A DNA stretch of 64,000 nucleotides. Origin: Anaeromyces robustus. Its lineage: Eukaryota; Neocallimastigomycota; Neocallimastigomycetes; Neocallimastigales; Neocallimastigaceae. The notes beneath the pieces were generated by a model, which was given only the letters and a program-made list of their open reading frames with translations, made no database searches and was not told the origin of the DNA. Position 1 is the stretch's first letter; each line of letters begins with the position of its first letter. Position numbers and translations under genes: made by a program. Positions 32,875-45,161 of this stretch are shown in pieces. The stretch lies in NCBI GenBank assembly GCA_002104895.1, contig MCFG01000056.1, positions 18,501-82,500 of the forward strand. The letters are read 5' to 3'.

Positions 32875-33668
32875 TTAACAACGATAAACTACGAAATCTG
32901 TCTCAGTAGCTTCTTTATCACTAATAGAAAATTCAGCATGATCAATTCTACTTTTCGGTGAACCTTTTGTTTGAAGGAAAGTTTTACTAAAAAAAAAAGA
33001 AAGGAAAAAAAGTCAGAAATTATATAAATAATTAATAATACATTATATAATAAATATATTTTTATAATAAATAAAATGTTATTAAATTTACAATTTTTCA
33101 ATTTGTGATTCTTTTCCTGTTGCAAGACCTTGAACTGTGCCTTTTGTTGTATTCATACACCAACCTCTTAAACCAAGTTTTTTACCTTCTAATTTAGTAT
33201 ATTTACGGAAAAATACACCTATTTATTTTAAGTATTAAATTAAATTAACAATATTAAATATATTAAAATGGATTTTCCATTTTCTTTTCTTTTTTTTTTT
33301 TTTTGTAAAAATATATATATATATATATATATTTTTAAAAAAAAACCTTGAACTTTTCCAAAAACTTCAAAATTAATGGAAACTATTTTTTCATCTTTAT
33401 CTGATTTTGTTGACATGTTTTTACTTGATTTTTTAGTTAATAAACTTTTTTTAGATAAAGAATTATTTACACTTTCTTTGGAATTTGAAACTTTTGATGT
33501 ACTAAACTTCTTTTTATCTGATAAAAGACTTGTTGTTTTTAAAGTCTTCTTTTTTTCATTAGTTTTTAAAGTATTCTTACTTAACATTGAAAAACTTTTT
33601 GTAAATGTACAATTAATTAAAGTTTTATTAGTTAAAGTAGTTTTTGAAAGATTTATTATAGAAGACAT
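32875..33668 (-). CDS. Acylphosphatase with long basic N-terminal extension
   Basis: Three exons on the minus strand: 33347-33668, 33092-33218 and 32875-32986, giving 186 residues. Residues from about 98 are a complete acylphosphatase domain: [17 protein letters not shown], then [16 protein letters not shown]. Arg112 and Asn130 are the expected phosphate-binding and catalytic residues; their spacing of 18 equals that of human enzymes. The domain ends with [13 protein letters not shown] and FVVYRC. Acylphosphatases hydrolyse carboxyl-phosphate bonds such as acetyl- or 1,3-bisphosphoglyceroyl phosphate. Typical enzymes are about 90-100 residues, so the extension of about 95 residues is unusual. 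It is rich in Ser, Thr, Lys and Asn and poor in acidic residues, like an organelle presequence. In a gut fungus the target would be the hydrogenosome, but this is speculation. Confidence 0.9.
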
Positions 33669-33798
33669 ATTATTACTATAATAATTTTTAAATTTTTTTT
33701 TTTTTTAAAAAAAAAAACAATCTAAATTTTAAAAATTAATATTTGTATTTTGCTTAACCTTAAAATATATTATTATTTTAAATAAATAAATAAATAAC

Positions 33799-33837
<39 letters not shown>

Positions 33838-33862
33838 CTAAATAAATAACTAAATAAATAAC

Positions 33863-33918
<56 letters not shown>

Positions 33919-34286
33919 ATATAAAAATTAAAAATAATATATAAAAATAAAAAATAATATCTAATCTTAATCTTTTTAAAACAAAAATTATTGAGTAGTA
34001 TATTTATTGAATAATAAAAGAAACCAAATAATAAAAAATAAAAAAGAAAAAAGGATCTTATTTTTTCTATTGTGTTATTAAAACTTTTTTTTTTCATTTT
34101 ATATATTTTTATTTAATATTTTTTTTTTATTTTTTTGTTACTGTTATTTTTTTATTATATTTATTTATTTATTTTATTTTATTTTATTTTTATTTTTATT
34201 TTTTTTTTAATTTCTTTCTTTTTTTTTTAATTTTATATATATATCTTACATTTCAAATAAATAAATAGGTACATATATATTATTAT
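33669..34286. other. Intergenic between acylphosphatase and CDC50 genes
   Basis: It is dominated by a TAAA array (33778-33917) with regular ACTAAATA interruptions, and T-rich tracts near 34130-34240. It should contain the acylphosphatase promoter. No gene is seen. Confidence 0.7.
33778..33917. repeat. (TAAA)n array with periodic variants
   Basis: About 140 bp of TAAA units with several TAAC variants at regular spacing. Confidence 0.9.
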
Positions 34287-34643
34287 TTATTGAGTTTTAT
34301 AACTAAGATAATTTGTATCTCCTAATTTTCTTGGATTAATCATATTCTTTATTAGGAATATAATACCTAATAATAAACTTATTCCACCAATAATAATATA
34401 TCCAATACCAAGGAATGGATTCTTTCCTCCAAAAGCAGAAACATTACTGATAATAACTGATTTAGTTCCTCCAAAGCCATCAACATCATATACTTTTTTT
34501 TATTAAATAGTATATGTATAAATATAAAAATTAATTTATTATTAGTTATTAATAATTAATAGTTATATATAATAATAAAGAATTAGTAATTATTTGGTAA
34601 AACAATTATTAGCAATATATTAATTATTTCATATCAGATAATA

Positions 34644-34698
<55 letters not shown>

Positions 34699-35853
34699 GG
34701 CATTTAATTCTTACCATCATAAATTTCAATAGAATATAAACCTGTGTATAAATTTTGAATTTTATTTTGTCCATAAAGTTTTCTAAAGTTTGGAAGACCA
34801 GCAACTCTCATCCATACTTGGAAACGTTCCATATCTGCTAATTTTGGGAAGTTTTCACGTGTGTAACCATTCTTATATTGTGGGAAATCTTTTTGCCAAT
34901 TTTTTGGTGGAATTAATGAATTTAATTGATCATCTGTAAGTGAATTAACATCTATATTTTTGTATTTATCTCTATCAGAACTCCAAGAAATACCAGATTC
35001 TGTAAAAATATATTGTTCTCCTGTACTTACATCATTATCATCATATTTATTTAAAGGAGAGAAGGTGTCTATTTTATACATTATATTTTAAATAAGTTCA
35101 TTTAATACACATTTTTTAATATTTTATAAAAAAATAAATAAACAATATAAATATAATAAAAATATAACTATAATATAAATATAAATATATATAAATATAT
35201 ATCTTTTTTTATAATAATTAAAAAAAATTTTTTTAAATACCACTAAAGAATGAATTTGCTATTAAACCACATGGATAGTATTGTTTACCCGTTTTTTTAT
35301 CAAAATCTAATGGACTACATTTAGATTCAATTTCACCTTTATTAGTATAAATTGTTCCTGCTTTTAATTGTTCTGGAGAGTAACTCTTTGTGTAATCTCT
35401 ATGATTTTGATAAAAGTTTGTTAACCTATAATATAAGTAAACTGGTTTTTCATACACTTCAAAAATTTTAAAGTAAACAGTACAAATTTTATTTGCTTCA
35501 TCATATGTCCATCTTTGGATTGGAACTGGAGGTGCTACTCCTTTGCTACAATTTGTATAATCAAGTACAATTTCTTTAACAGATTCAGAAGATAAATAAA
35601 GTGCGATACCAATTGGTAAAAACAATATTCCAATTATTAAAAAGATAGGTATTACATTTTTAGGAGTGAGTAATGGTTGCCATGACTTCAATTTTTGTTG
35701 CTTAAAAGCAGTGTCTTAATAAAGATTTTTTATTTATTTTTATAATAAAATTTTTATAAATATAATATTAATAGAATTAATTTGAAGAATTATTTTATAA
35801 AGAAAAAACAAAATAAAATTTTTAGTTTTTCATTTAATAAAAAAATATTAAAA

Positions 35854-35901
<48 letters not shown>

Positions 35902-36078
35902 TTCGTTTACTGAGAATCATTTTTCTTTATATTATTATTATTATTATTTTTATTATTATTATATTATTTATTTACTATATACACTGAATAAAAAAAAAAA
36001 AAAAGAAATATATAAATATATAAAATATTTATATGAAATATTACCAGCTGGTCTATTTTTTTGTAATTTAGTGGTCAT
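34287..36078 (-). CDS. CDC50: CDC50/Lem3 family P4-ATPase flippase subunit
   Basis: Four exons on the minus strand: 36045-36078, 35241-35714, 34715-35068 and 34287-34492, giving 355 residues. The short first exon encodes MTTKLQKNRPA, followed by DTAFKQQKLKSWQPLLTP typical of the family. The first transmembrane helix (about residues 31-52, IPIFLIIGILFLPIGIALYL) is followed by a large luminal domain with YTNCSKG, VYLYYRLTNFYQNHRDY, CSPLDFDKKTGKQYYPCGLIANSFFSGDTF and WMRVAGLPNFRKLYG. The second helix lies near the C-terminus (FLGIGYIIIGGISLLLGIIFL) after VSAFGGKNPFLG. Paired luminal Cys residues fit the known disulfides. The protein is the obligate partner of P4-ATPases that flip aminophospholipids in Golgi, endosome or plasma membrane. 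Confidence 0.95.
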
Positions 36079-37615
36079 TATAAATTGTTGTTGTTTTTAT
36101 TAAATTATATTTATATTTTCATGGAGTATATACAAATTTTTATTCTGTTATTACTTATTAAAAAATATTTCAAATGATGTTTCTTTTTCTTTTTCTTTTT
36201 TCAGTTAATATTTATATAAAATCATAAATATATAAATATACAATTGCTTTTAATTAGATATAATTTTCTAATGTTTTAAATTTTATATGTAAAAATCTAT
36301 TTTTTGCTTTTTTTAATTAATTATTATTAATGATTATTATTTTTGTTATTATGAATGGATTTCACTTTATTATTGTTTTATTTTGCTTCTATTTAAATTT
36401 TACAAAAAATTTATAAAATTTTTTTTTTTTTAATATTTTTATTATATTATAAAAAATATCTAAAAAATAATATAAATTATATATTAATAATAAATGTATT
36501 TAATATATTAATAATAAATGTAAATATATTAATTATGAATTAATTTAATACATAAACAATTATTAATTTTTTTTTTTTAAAAAAATATATATATATAATT
36601 ATATAAAAAAAAAAATATTAAAGAATAATTAATATTAAAAATTTTTAATATTTATTATATAGTTTTATTATTAAAAGTAAAGAAATATAAATAAAAATAT
36701 ATTTCTTTTAATAAATTAGTAATAATAAATAATAATAATAAATGAAAAAAAATAATTATATAAATAATAATTACAAATATTATATATTGATTGATATTTA
36801 TTTTATTTTTACATATAATTATGTAATGCTTAATGTGAAATACATGTGAATTTATATAAAATCGATATAATTCTACGCCACAAAATAAATTAATAGATTA
36901 TATAATCTATATCTTTAAATATTTTTTTTTTTAGATAAAGGAAATGATTTGGAATGAATTAATTCTGTATAATTCTGTATAATTTTTTATCAAATACTTT
37001 TTAACATTTTTTTTTTTTTTTCATAAAAAAATTTTTTTTATAAAAAAAAAAAAAAAAGAAAAGAAAAAAACAAGTAAAAGATTTTAAATTTTATTTTAAG
37101 ATCTTTAAAATTAAAAACTTATTAACTATTAATAAATGAAATAATATTTAAATAAATAAATATATATATAAATATTTGAAATTTTACATTTAAAATTAAA
37201 AATTTAGAATTTAAAATTTCAGATTTCAAAATTTAATTTTTAATTCCAAAATTCATAATTTCATATTATTTTTTGAATTTTAAAAGATTTACAAAAAATA
37301 ATATAATACATTTTTCCTCTATAATAATATTAAAAAATTATTTTATAATTAAAAAAGTAAGATAATATAAAACAGTATCATTTAAAAAAAAAAAAAAACT
37401 AGTAAATTTTAAAATTTTCATTAATATTAAATATAAAAGATTTAAATTTCACATATATAATAATATATTTAATATATAATTTAAAGTATTCTTTTTTTTT
37501 CATTTTATTAATTTTTTTTTTTAAAAAAAATATTAAAAAATATTAAAAAAATTTATAAATTCAATATAGATTTTATTACATTTATCTCATATTTATATCT
37601 ATTTTAAAGCAAAAA
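36079..37615. other. Divergent intergenic between CDC50 and the first EamA gene
   Basis: About 1.5 kb of AT-rich DNA presumably holding two promoters. Mostly poly-A and poly-T with no open frames of interest. Confidence 0.6.
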
Positions 37616-38782
37616 ATGTCTTCAAATAATGAAATTTCAATTAAGGTTAATGAAAAAGAAATTACAGACATTTCTCTAAATGAAATTAAAGATAAGGACA
37701 TTCAAGAAAAGAAAGAAAATAGTATAAAAAAAGGCGAACAAGTTGAAGATAGTCGTTTAAGAAAAATATGTGTCAATCGTTTCTGGTTATATGTTCTTGC
37801 TATAACATGTACTTTCTTATGGGGTAGTGCATTTCCAAGTGTAAAATTAGGTTATGAGAAATTTCATATTAATAAAAAAGATTTAAAATCAATTATTTTA
37901 TTTGCTGGTATGAGATTTACTTTAGCTGGTTTATTAATTATTGTTTTTTATTGCATAGTAAAAAAACAATTTATTGTACCAAAATTAAAACAATTACCAG
38001 ATATAATTATATTAGGTATTATTGGTATTACTTTACAATATATATTCTTTTACTTTGGTCTTAGTAATTCTACTGGTGTTAAATCATCAATTATTAATTC
38101 TTTAAGTACATTCCTTCAAGTAGTATTTGCACACTTCATGTTTAAAAATGATAAAATTACTGTTAGAAAAGCTATTGGTTGTATTGTGGGTATTTTAGGT
38201 GTCATTATCATCAATGTAGGTGGTGCTATATTTGGTACAAATAAAGATGGTCAAAAAGTTGATATATCTTTTTCATTAAATGGTGAAGGTATTCTTATGT
38301 TATCATGTTTAATGTCAGCTACCTCAACCATTATTGTAAAAATTTTAACAGCTAAAGGTTCAATATTTAAATCTTTAAGAGATAAAGATGAAGAAAAAGT
38401 TGAAAGAAAGAAACCAGATATTATCATGATTACTGGTTATCAAATGTTTCTTGGTGCTTTAATTATTGATTTTATTGCATTAATATGGTTAATATTTTCA
38501 CCATTAAAACCAAATGAAGGAAGTAATGAAGAACAATATAAAAATGTTAGCATATCTGGTTACTTGTTATTAATATATATGTCTTTATTATCAGCAGTAG
38601 CTTTCTCAATATGGAATACTTTATTAAGATTTAATAAAGTTGGAAAAATTGCCTTTTTCCGTTTCCTTATTCCTGTATTTGGAACATTATTATCTGGTAT
38701 TTTCTTAGGAGAAGATCTTTTCAAATTAGAGAATTTAATTGCTTTAATTTTAGTATGTATAGGTGTTATAATTGTTTGCTGA
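37616..38782 (+). CDS. EamA/DMT-superfamily transporter, copy 1
   Basis: A single uninterrupted frame of 388 residues. After a charged cytosolic N-terminus of about 55 residues there are about ten hydrophobic helices arranged as two EamA halves (about 58-200 and 220-388). Diagnostic segments are FLWGSAFPSVKLGYEKFHI, LFAGMRFTLAGLLIIV, YFGLSNSTGVKSSIINS, RKAIGCIVGILGVIIINVGG and the end GEDLFKLENLIALILVCIGV. These resemble, from memory, drug/metabolite transporters of Firmicutes more than fungal triose-phosphate or nucleotide-sugar carriers. A charged loop between helices 7 and 8 (about residues 254-268) is extra. No intron and an AAA-ATG start context. Substrate unknown, possibly amino acids or metabolites at the plasma membrane. 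It has a close paralogue 1.3 kb downstream. Confidence 0.9.
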   Translation: MSSNNEISIKVNEKEITDISLNEIKDKDIQEKKENSIKKGEQVEDSRLRKICVNRFWLYVLAITCTFLWGSAFPSVKLGYEKFHINKKDLKSIILFAGMRFTLAGLLIIVFYCIVKKQFIVPKLKQLPDIIILGIIGITLQYIFFYFGLSNSTGVKSSIINSLSTFLQVVFAHFMFKNDKITVRKAIGCIVGILGVIIINVGGAIFGTNKDGQKVDISFSLNGEGILMLSCLMSATSTIIVKILTAKGSIFKSLRDKDEEKVERKKPDIIMITGYQMFLGALIIDFIALIWLIFSPLKPNEGSNEEQYKNVSISGYLLLIYMSLLSAVAFSIWNTLLRFNKVGKIAFFRFLIPVFGTLLSGIFLGEDLFKLENLIALILVCIGVIIVC

Positions 38783-40090
38783 AAAAAAATTATTTATTAA
38801 AAAAAAAATTAAAACAAAATAAAATAATCAAAAAAAAAAAAAAAAAAAAAAAAAATAAAATAAAATTAACTAAAAAAAAAAAAAATAGAATAAAAATTTT
38901 TTTATAATGATAATCAAATGTCAATAAAAATAATTAATAAAATAAATTATATATCATAGTAATTGTTAATAATAGAATTTTAAAAATAATAAATTATAGA
39001 AAAAAAAAAAAAAGGTTGTACAATTCAATTAATAATAAAACTTTTTTTTATTATAATGAATCCCATGCCAATTTTTATATATATATTTAACATGAACTTT
39101 ATTTTTATATACTTATTTATTTATTATTTATTGTTATTATAATATAATTTATTTAATTTTTTACCAACTATTTTACATTCTAAAAAAAAGTTTAAAGTAT
39201 TTTTAAATATTGAAATTTTTTCCCTGTGCAATATTTAAAAATAAATTAAACTACTACTTTTCATTCTATAAAAAATTAACTTTATTATATATCTTTTATA
39301 AGAAAAAAAAAAGCCAATAGAAATTAAATAAATAAATTAGTATATAAACAAATAAATAATAATATAAAAATGAATAAATAAATAAATTAAAATTAAATAA
39401 AAAATAATTAATAAAAAATAAAAAAATCGTATAAATTTAAAATAATGATAATTTATTATTTTAACCTTAATTCATATAATTATCGTTTTGGTTGTACTAA
39501 AATAATAAGGAATACTTACAACATTTTTTTATTTATAGATATGAATGACAGGATTACTTTTATATATAGATTTATTTATTTTATAAATATAATAGTATCA
39601 TTCCTTTTTTTTTCTTAAAAATATATATATTTAGATTAATAAAAAAAAAAAAAGATCAAATATTTAATTAGTAAAAGTTTTAAATCTGAAAAAGTATTTA
39701 AAAAGAAAAAAAGAAAAATTTCTGTCATTTTTTATTTTATCTTTAAATTAATATATAAATATTAATAATTATATAATATTTTTATTTTTTAATTTTTTAT
39801 TGTACTTTTCTAAAAAACTATAACTAATAAGTAATTAAAATTATTATTATATATATAAAATATTGATTATCGAAACTATCGTAGTACAAATACTGTTAAA
39901 TATATATATATTATATTAGAAATATATATAATATACATTTATTGTTTTATAGACTTATATAATCATATATAATTATGTAAATAAGTAAATAAAGTTATAT
40001 TTATTTAAAATAGAGAAATCATAAAATCTTTAATATTAATATATATATAATAAAGGAAACTGCCAAAATAATAACAAAAAAAAAAAAAAA
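38783..40090. other. Intergenic between the two EamA genes
   Basis: About 1.3 kb of AT-rich DNA with poly-A tracts near 38831-38885. No coding remnant of either transporter was seen. Confidence 0.65.
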
Positions 40091-41347
40091 ATGGTAACCA
40101 TTCTAAAAACTGTGATAGTTGATGATACAGAACCTATTCAACAAACTAGTGTAGCAGTTGATGTAAAAGATACTACTGCTGTTGCTGATGAACAAAATAA
40201 GGATCCTTCTAAGCTAAATAACGATATTGATTCAACAAAAATAAATATCCCAGAAGAGGATAAAAAAATTATAGAGTTACAATGTGCAAATAAAGATATA
40301 TTAAAACCCGTTACTATCAAAGAAAGCCGTGTTAAAGCAATATTTACTAAAAAACTTAATATTTACGTTTTGTCTATAATTTGTATGTTATATTGGGCTT
40401 CTGCATATTCTATAAGTAGACTTGGCTATGATGAATTTCATATAAATAAAAATGATTTAAAATCAGTGTTTCTATTTGCTGGTATTCGATTTACTATTTC
40501 TGGGATATTAATTGTTGTAGGTTATTCTGTAGTTAAAAAGAAAATTATGTTACCTACTATGAAACTGATGCCAGATATTTTAACTTTAGGTATTATTAAT
40601 GTAACCATTCAGTATATTGTTTTTTATGCTGGAATAGGACATACTACAGGAGTTAAAAATTCTGTTATTAATTCTTGTAATACCTTTTTCACAGTTATTA
40701 TGGCTCATTGTCTTTTTAAAAATGATAGAATTACTACTCGTAAAGCCATTGGTTGTCTTGTAGGATTTTCTGGTGTTATTATTATTAATTTAGGATTTGA
40801 TAATATTCTTGGTAAAAGTGACACATTTGAATTTGGTTTTACTTTGAATGGTGAAGGTCTCATGATTTGTAATTGTTTACTGACTGCTGTTAATAATATA
40901 TTAGTTAAAATTATCAATAATACAGGTTCTCTTTACAAATGGAATAAATTTACAAAGGAAAATAAAGATAAACAGAAAGTTGATATTATTCTTATTACAG
41001 GTTACCAAATGTTAATTGGATCACTATTACTTGATATTCTTGCAATAGTCTGGGTTTGTTTTTCACCTCCTACACCAGATCCTCAATTTACAGAAAAACC
41101 ATATACTTCTATATCAATATTAGGTTATTTTTTAATGCTTCATATGGGTTTAATTGCTGCAGTCGCTTTCCCAATATGGAATACTTTAATAAAATTTAAT
41201 AATGTTGGTAAAATTTCTTTCTTTAATTTCTTAATTCCTATATTTGGTACCTTTTTTTCTGGTATCCTTCTTGGTGAAAACTTATTTAGACTTGAAAACT
41301 TAGTATCATTGATTTTAGTGTGTATTGGCGTTGTTATTGTTTGTTAG
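40091..41347 (+). CDS. EamA/DMT-superfamily transporter, copy 2
   Basis: A single frame of 418 residues, clearly paralogous to the gene at 37616-38782: LGYDEFHINKNDLKSVFLFAG, GIGHTTGVKNSVINSCNTFF, TTRKAIGCLVGFSGVIIINLG, ITGYQMLIGSLLLDILAIVW, PIWNTLIKFNNVGKISFFNF and an identical type of C-terminus (GENLFRLENLVSLILVCIGV). The WGS motif of copy 1 is WASAYSISR here, so the first helix has diverged. The N-terminal cytosolic arm is longer (about 85 residues) and acidic, with no similarity to copy 1. Intronless. Base use includes somewhat more C and G at third positions than copy 1. The tandem arrangement suggests local duplication and divergence. Confidence 0.9.
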   Translation: MVTILKTVIVDDTEPIQQTSVAVDVKDTTAVADEQNKDPSKLNNDIDSTKINIPEEDKKIIELQCANKDILKPVTIKESRVKAIFTKKLNIYVLSIICMLYWASAYSISRLGYDEFHINKNDLKSVFLFAGIRFTISGILIVVGYSVVKKKIMLPTMKLMPDILTLGIINVTIQYIVFYAGIGHTTGVKNSVINSCNTFFTVIMAHCLFKNDRITTRKAIGCLVGFSGVIIINLGFDNILGKSDTFEFGFTLNGEGLMICNCLLTAVNNILVKIINNTGSLYKWNKFTKENKDKQKVDIILITGYQMLIGSLLLDILAIVWVCFSPPTPDPQFTEKPYTSISILGYFLMLHMGLIAAVAFPIWNTLIKFNNVGKISFFNFLIPIFGTFFSGILLGENLFRLENLVSLILVCIGVVIVC

Positions 41348-41378
41348 TAATTTAGTAATTTAATCTAATTAAAAAGAA

Positions 41379-41461
<83 letters not shown>
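41379..41461. repeat. (AAT)n microsatellite
   Basis: About 27 pure AAT units just after the stop of the second EamA gene. Confidence 0.9.
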
Positions 41462-41816
41462 GTATCAACAGCAAAGCAAAAATTAAAGCTAAAAAAAAAA
41501 TAATTATCAATATTAAATTAACGAATATTAGTATCTTTAAGTTATGCAAATAATTTTTTAAATACATATATATATAAATCCATTACAAAACATTACAATA
41601 TATATATATTTAACTTTAATCCATTGTATATATTTAAATTAATTATAATTGCACTTTATTTATATTTAATTATTTTTCCCACTATTATTGTAATTATTAT
41701 TATTAAATATGTAAATTATAATGTATATGTAAAAAAAAAAGTATTTAAAATAGCAAAATTATTGTATAGTATAAAATTATAGATAATTGATAAAAAAACA
41801 AAAGAAAATCTTTATA

Positions 41817-41817
41817 T

Positions 41818-41885
<68 letters not shown>

Positions 41886-41886
41886 T
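41817..41886. repeat. (ATTT)n microsatellite
   Basis: About 17 ATTT units in intergenic DNA. Confidence 0.85.
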
Positions 41887-42373
41887 TATATATATGTAAT
41901 ATATAATTATTAAATATAATTATAAAAAAATAAAAGTATATAGAATATATAGATTAATATATAGTTTATTTATCTACTTATTTAACAATTAGTAAAAATA
42001 AATAAATAAAAAATACAAATTTTATAATATAAATTATTATATTAATTAATTTAAAATGGCTTTTATTAATATTAAAAATATTTTAAGCTTTTATTATAAA
42101 TAAAAAGATAGTAAATAGTAAACACATATAATGAAAATAACGGTTGAATAAGAAATGATAATATATATTAAATTTTAAATTATATTTTTCAATAATAAGA
42201 AAGAACTACGAAAAAGATAAAACTTTTATTATTTATTATGAATCTTTTTAAATGTTAAAAAATAAGTGAATAAATAATAAATTATTTTATAATACATAAA
42301 TTAAATAAATATATATATGAAGTTCTGAAAATAAACTTTTTAAATAAAGGTAATATATTTGAATTTTTTTTTT

Positions 42374-42736
42374 TTATTGCACTGAATTTATTAATAATTG
42401 ATATATTAAATTTTTATTTTTAAGATTTGTAGTTAAATTTTCATAATCAATATATGGTTCATTTGTAATAAGTGAGTAATTAGTTTCAAGTTCTTCTTTT
42501 TTAAGTGTTCTATTTAATATATCTGCTATTATTGTTTCCTGTAAAAAGTATATATGATATTATTTAAAAAGAAATAATTTATATATTTATTATATATAAA
42601 TAATTAATTAATTAATTATTATTTTTTATCATTTCTATTATACTTTACCTTCAAAGAATACTCTTTTTCAAACATTTCAATAAATACTGAAATAGTTTCA
42701 AAAATATCTGTAGTTAAATTTAATTCTTCTTTATCC

Positions 42737-42772
<36 letters not shown>

Positions 42773-43461
42773 CAAAATTATATGTAAATAAATAATTTAG
42801 TTTTTAAATTAATTTATAAAATTATGATATTTAATATATACATATCAATTATTAATTTTATACTTGATAATTAATATTATTAATTTTTGTTGAAATTTCT
42901 GTTTTCAGAGAATACATGTTTAGTAGAATTTCATGAACTAATTAAGTTGAGTAAAAAAAATTTTTTTAATATTATTAGATATTATTAGTTACAATTTCTA
43001 TTTAATTTGAAATTATTTTAAAAGAAATTATAATTTATTATTAATATAAATAAATGTATAATTACATTTCAATAAAAATGAATTTGAAACTTGAGTTTTA
43101 TTATATATTACTACATATATATATATATATAATTAATAATGTTAACATATATTATTAATAAATAAATAATAATAAATTAACTAATTTAATTAATTATTTA
43201 CTGCTTTTTTTCATAATTTCTTGATTTAATAGAATATTATTCTTATTCCATTCTTCCAATCTGTTTTATATTGTTAATAAAACAATTTTTATTAATAACA
43301 TTTTTTTTTTTATATTGTTATATTAAATAAAAAAATTAGAATTTTATTATTTACAATTGAGAAAATTGCATTAATTTCTTTAAGATATTGATAATTTCAT
43401 TTTTATTTTCATATTTAATATTATTAATATCAAAATTAATATTATTGCTAGTTTCTTCCAT
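42374..43461 (-). CDS. CINP-like protein (CDK2-interacting protein family)
   Basis: Five exons on the minus strand: 43355-43461, 43202-43260, 42864-42937, 42649-42735 and 42374-42538, giving 163 residues with consistent phases. The protein is helical and charged, with no membrane segments. The C-terminal half (TTDIFETISVFIEMFEKEYS, LKETIIADIL, then NEPYIDYENLTTNLKN) lines up by eye with human CINP (TTxxFYEVSxKLLEMYxxEL, LKRTVAKEL, HQPYVESDSRLHLESM). The N-terminal half (EEWNKNNILLNQEI) fits its WxxLxxxWExLN-type segment weakly. CINP acts in genome maintenance and with SPATA5-type AAA ATPases in 60S ribosome maturation. The gene structure is supported by GT-AG borders; the family call rests on memory and should be checked. 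It could otherwise be an unrelated coiled-coil protein. Confidence 0.55.
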
Positions 43462-45161
43462 TTTTTGCGGTTCTTTTCCTTTAAAGAATATGTTAATGAA
43501 AAGAATTAAAAATTTTCTTTAAATTAAAAAATTAATTAATTCTATATTGATACATTTTTAAATTATTAAAAATATATACATAAAATTATTACAAATGTAT
43601 ACATATTTTTTAAAAAAAATTATATATATTTAATATATTTTTTCAGAAAAATTTAAAAATCTGTTGAGGGAATAAGAGAATCTTTATATTTTTATATATT
43701 ATATATATAAAAGTATTAATTTGCTATTTCTATTATAATATAGAATATCCAAAATGATTATAAAATTTTTTATAAAGTCAAAAAAAATTAAAGATGATAT
43801 AGAATATATATATAATATAATGATAAAAAAATATATCAATGGTATTTTTTTAATATTAAATTTTTTAACTTTTTTAATCATATTTTTAAAATTTATAAGC
43901 TGCTTTATAAAATTTACAGTGTTTCTCCATTTAAAATATATAGATTTAATACTAAATATTATAAATACTATAATAAAATATAAATTTATTAAATAAAATC
44001 ATTTTTTATCAATAATTAACATCATAATCAAAAACTTAAGTAAAAGTAAAATTATATTAAAATAACTATATTAAATATACTCTTTTTTTAAAAAAAATTT
44101 ATGTAATATAGTATAAATTTTATTTTATAATATGTTTATGAATATTATCAAATCTAATTAATAATAATAAAAAAATTTTATGTTACATTTTTTTAAACTT
44201 TTTGGTTTAATTTACTTTAATATATTATTTTTTTTTTATTATAAAAAAATTTTGGTTTAAATCTTTTTTTTATAATATTTTTTTTAAAATATTTAATTTT
44301 AAATCTTAATATATATTATTTTATTTATTTATTTATTTAAAAAAAAAAAAAAAAAAAGCATATTATTATTATCATAATTATTATTATTATTATTAAATTC
44401 TATAAAGATTGTCATTTACATTAAACGAGAAGTTTGATTATGTATGATGTAGGTATTTTTACATTATTGTTAAGATAAATAAAAAACATCTGTATTAAGT
44501 AATGTGTCTGTTTTTTAATTATTAATATATAGAAATATTTGTTTTAAGAAGAAAAAAGAAATCATTTATATCAATTTTTTTTTAAAAATTTGCCAATAAT
44601 AATATATCTAATTGAAATAATAAATGAAATGTATTTGATTTTTAATAAATTGAATTTACTATAATTATAATTTAATAGTAATTTAATTAAATTGCATTAT
44701 CTTATTTAAAAAGCTTATTAAATAATTTTTATTCATTATTGATTAAGATATAACATATTTTATCTAAAAATCATTAAATATTATGAAAATATCAATTAAA
44801 GTAATAATAAATATTTTAATTATACTATTTTATTGGAAACAATCAACATAAATTGTTAATTAGTAAAATAGAAAAATTTTACTTCTACTAAATGACTAGT
44901 AAAAAAAATATACAATACTTTTTTTTTCTCTTTCCTTTTTTTTTTTTTTTTTTTTTTCTTTTTTTTTTTTTTTGTATATATATTAATAATATAATATAAT
45001 GATTTTAAAAAGATAATAAAATGTTTTTTTCAATTAATAATAATTATAATAATAATTATTTTTTATAAAGAAGTTAAAGAGTTAAAATAATAAAAAAGAA
45101 AATAGATAGTATTATATTTATTTATTTCCAAATATATATAAATTAGAAAGAAAAAAAAAAT
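43462..45161. other. Divergent intergenic between CINP-like and Hsp20-like genes
   Basis: About 1.7 kb of AT-rich DNA with poly-T runs near 44935-44973. A plus-strand frame at 43754-43996 (80 residues, Ile/Phe/Lys-rich) has no sign of real coding beyond length. Both flanking promoters should lie here. Confidence 0.55.

Larger units (their letters stand above)
41348..42373. other. Intergenic, downstream of EamA copy 2 and CINP-like gene
   Basis: It contains an AAT array (41379-41461) and an ATTT array (41817-41886) separated by AT-rich DNA. No gene is seen. Confidence 0.7.

Noticed and set aside
43754-43996. 80-residue hydrophobic frame on the plus strand
   Set aside because: Ile/Phe/Lys-only composition is what random AT-rich DNA gives; no splice context or similarity is visible.
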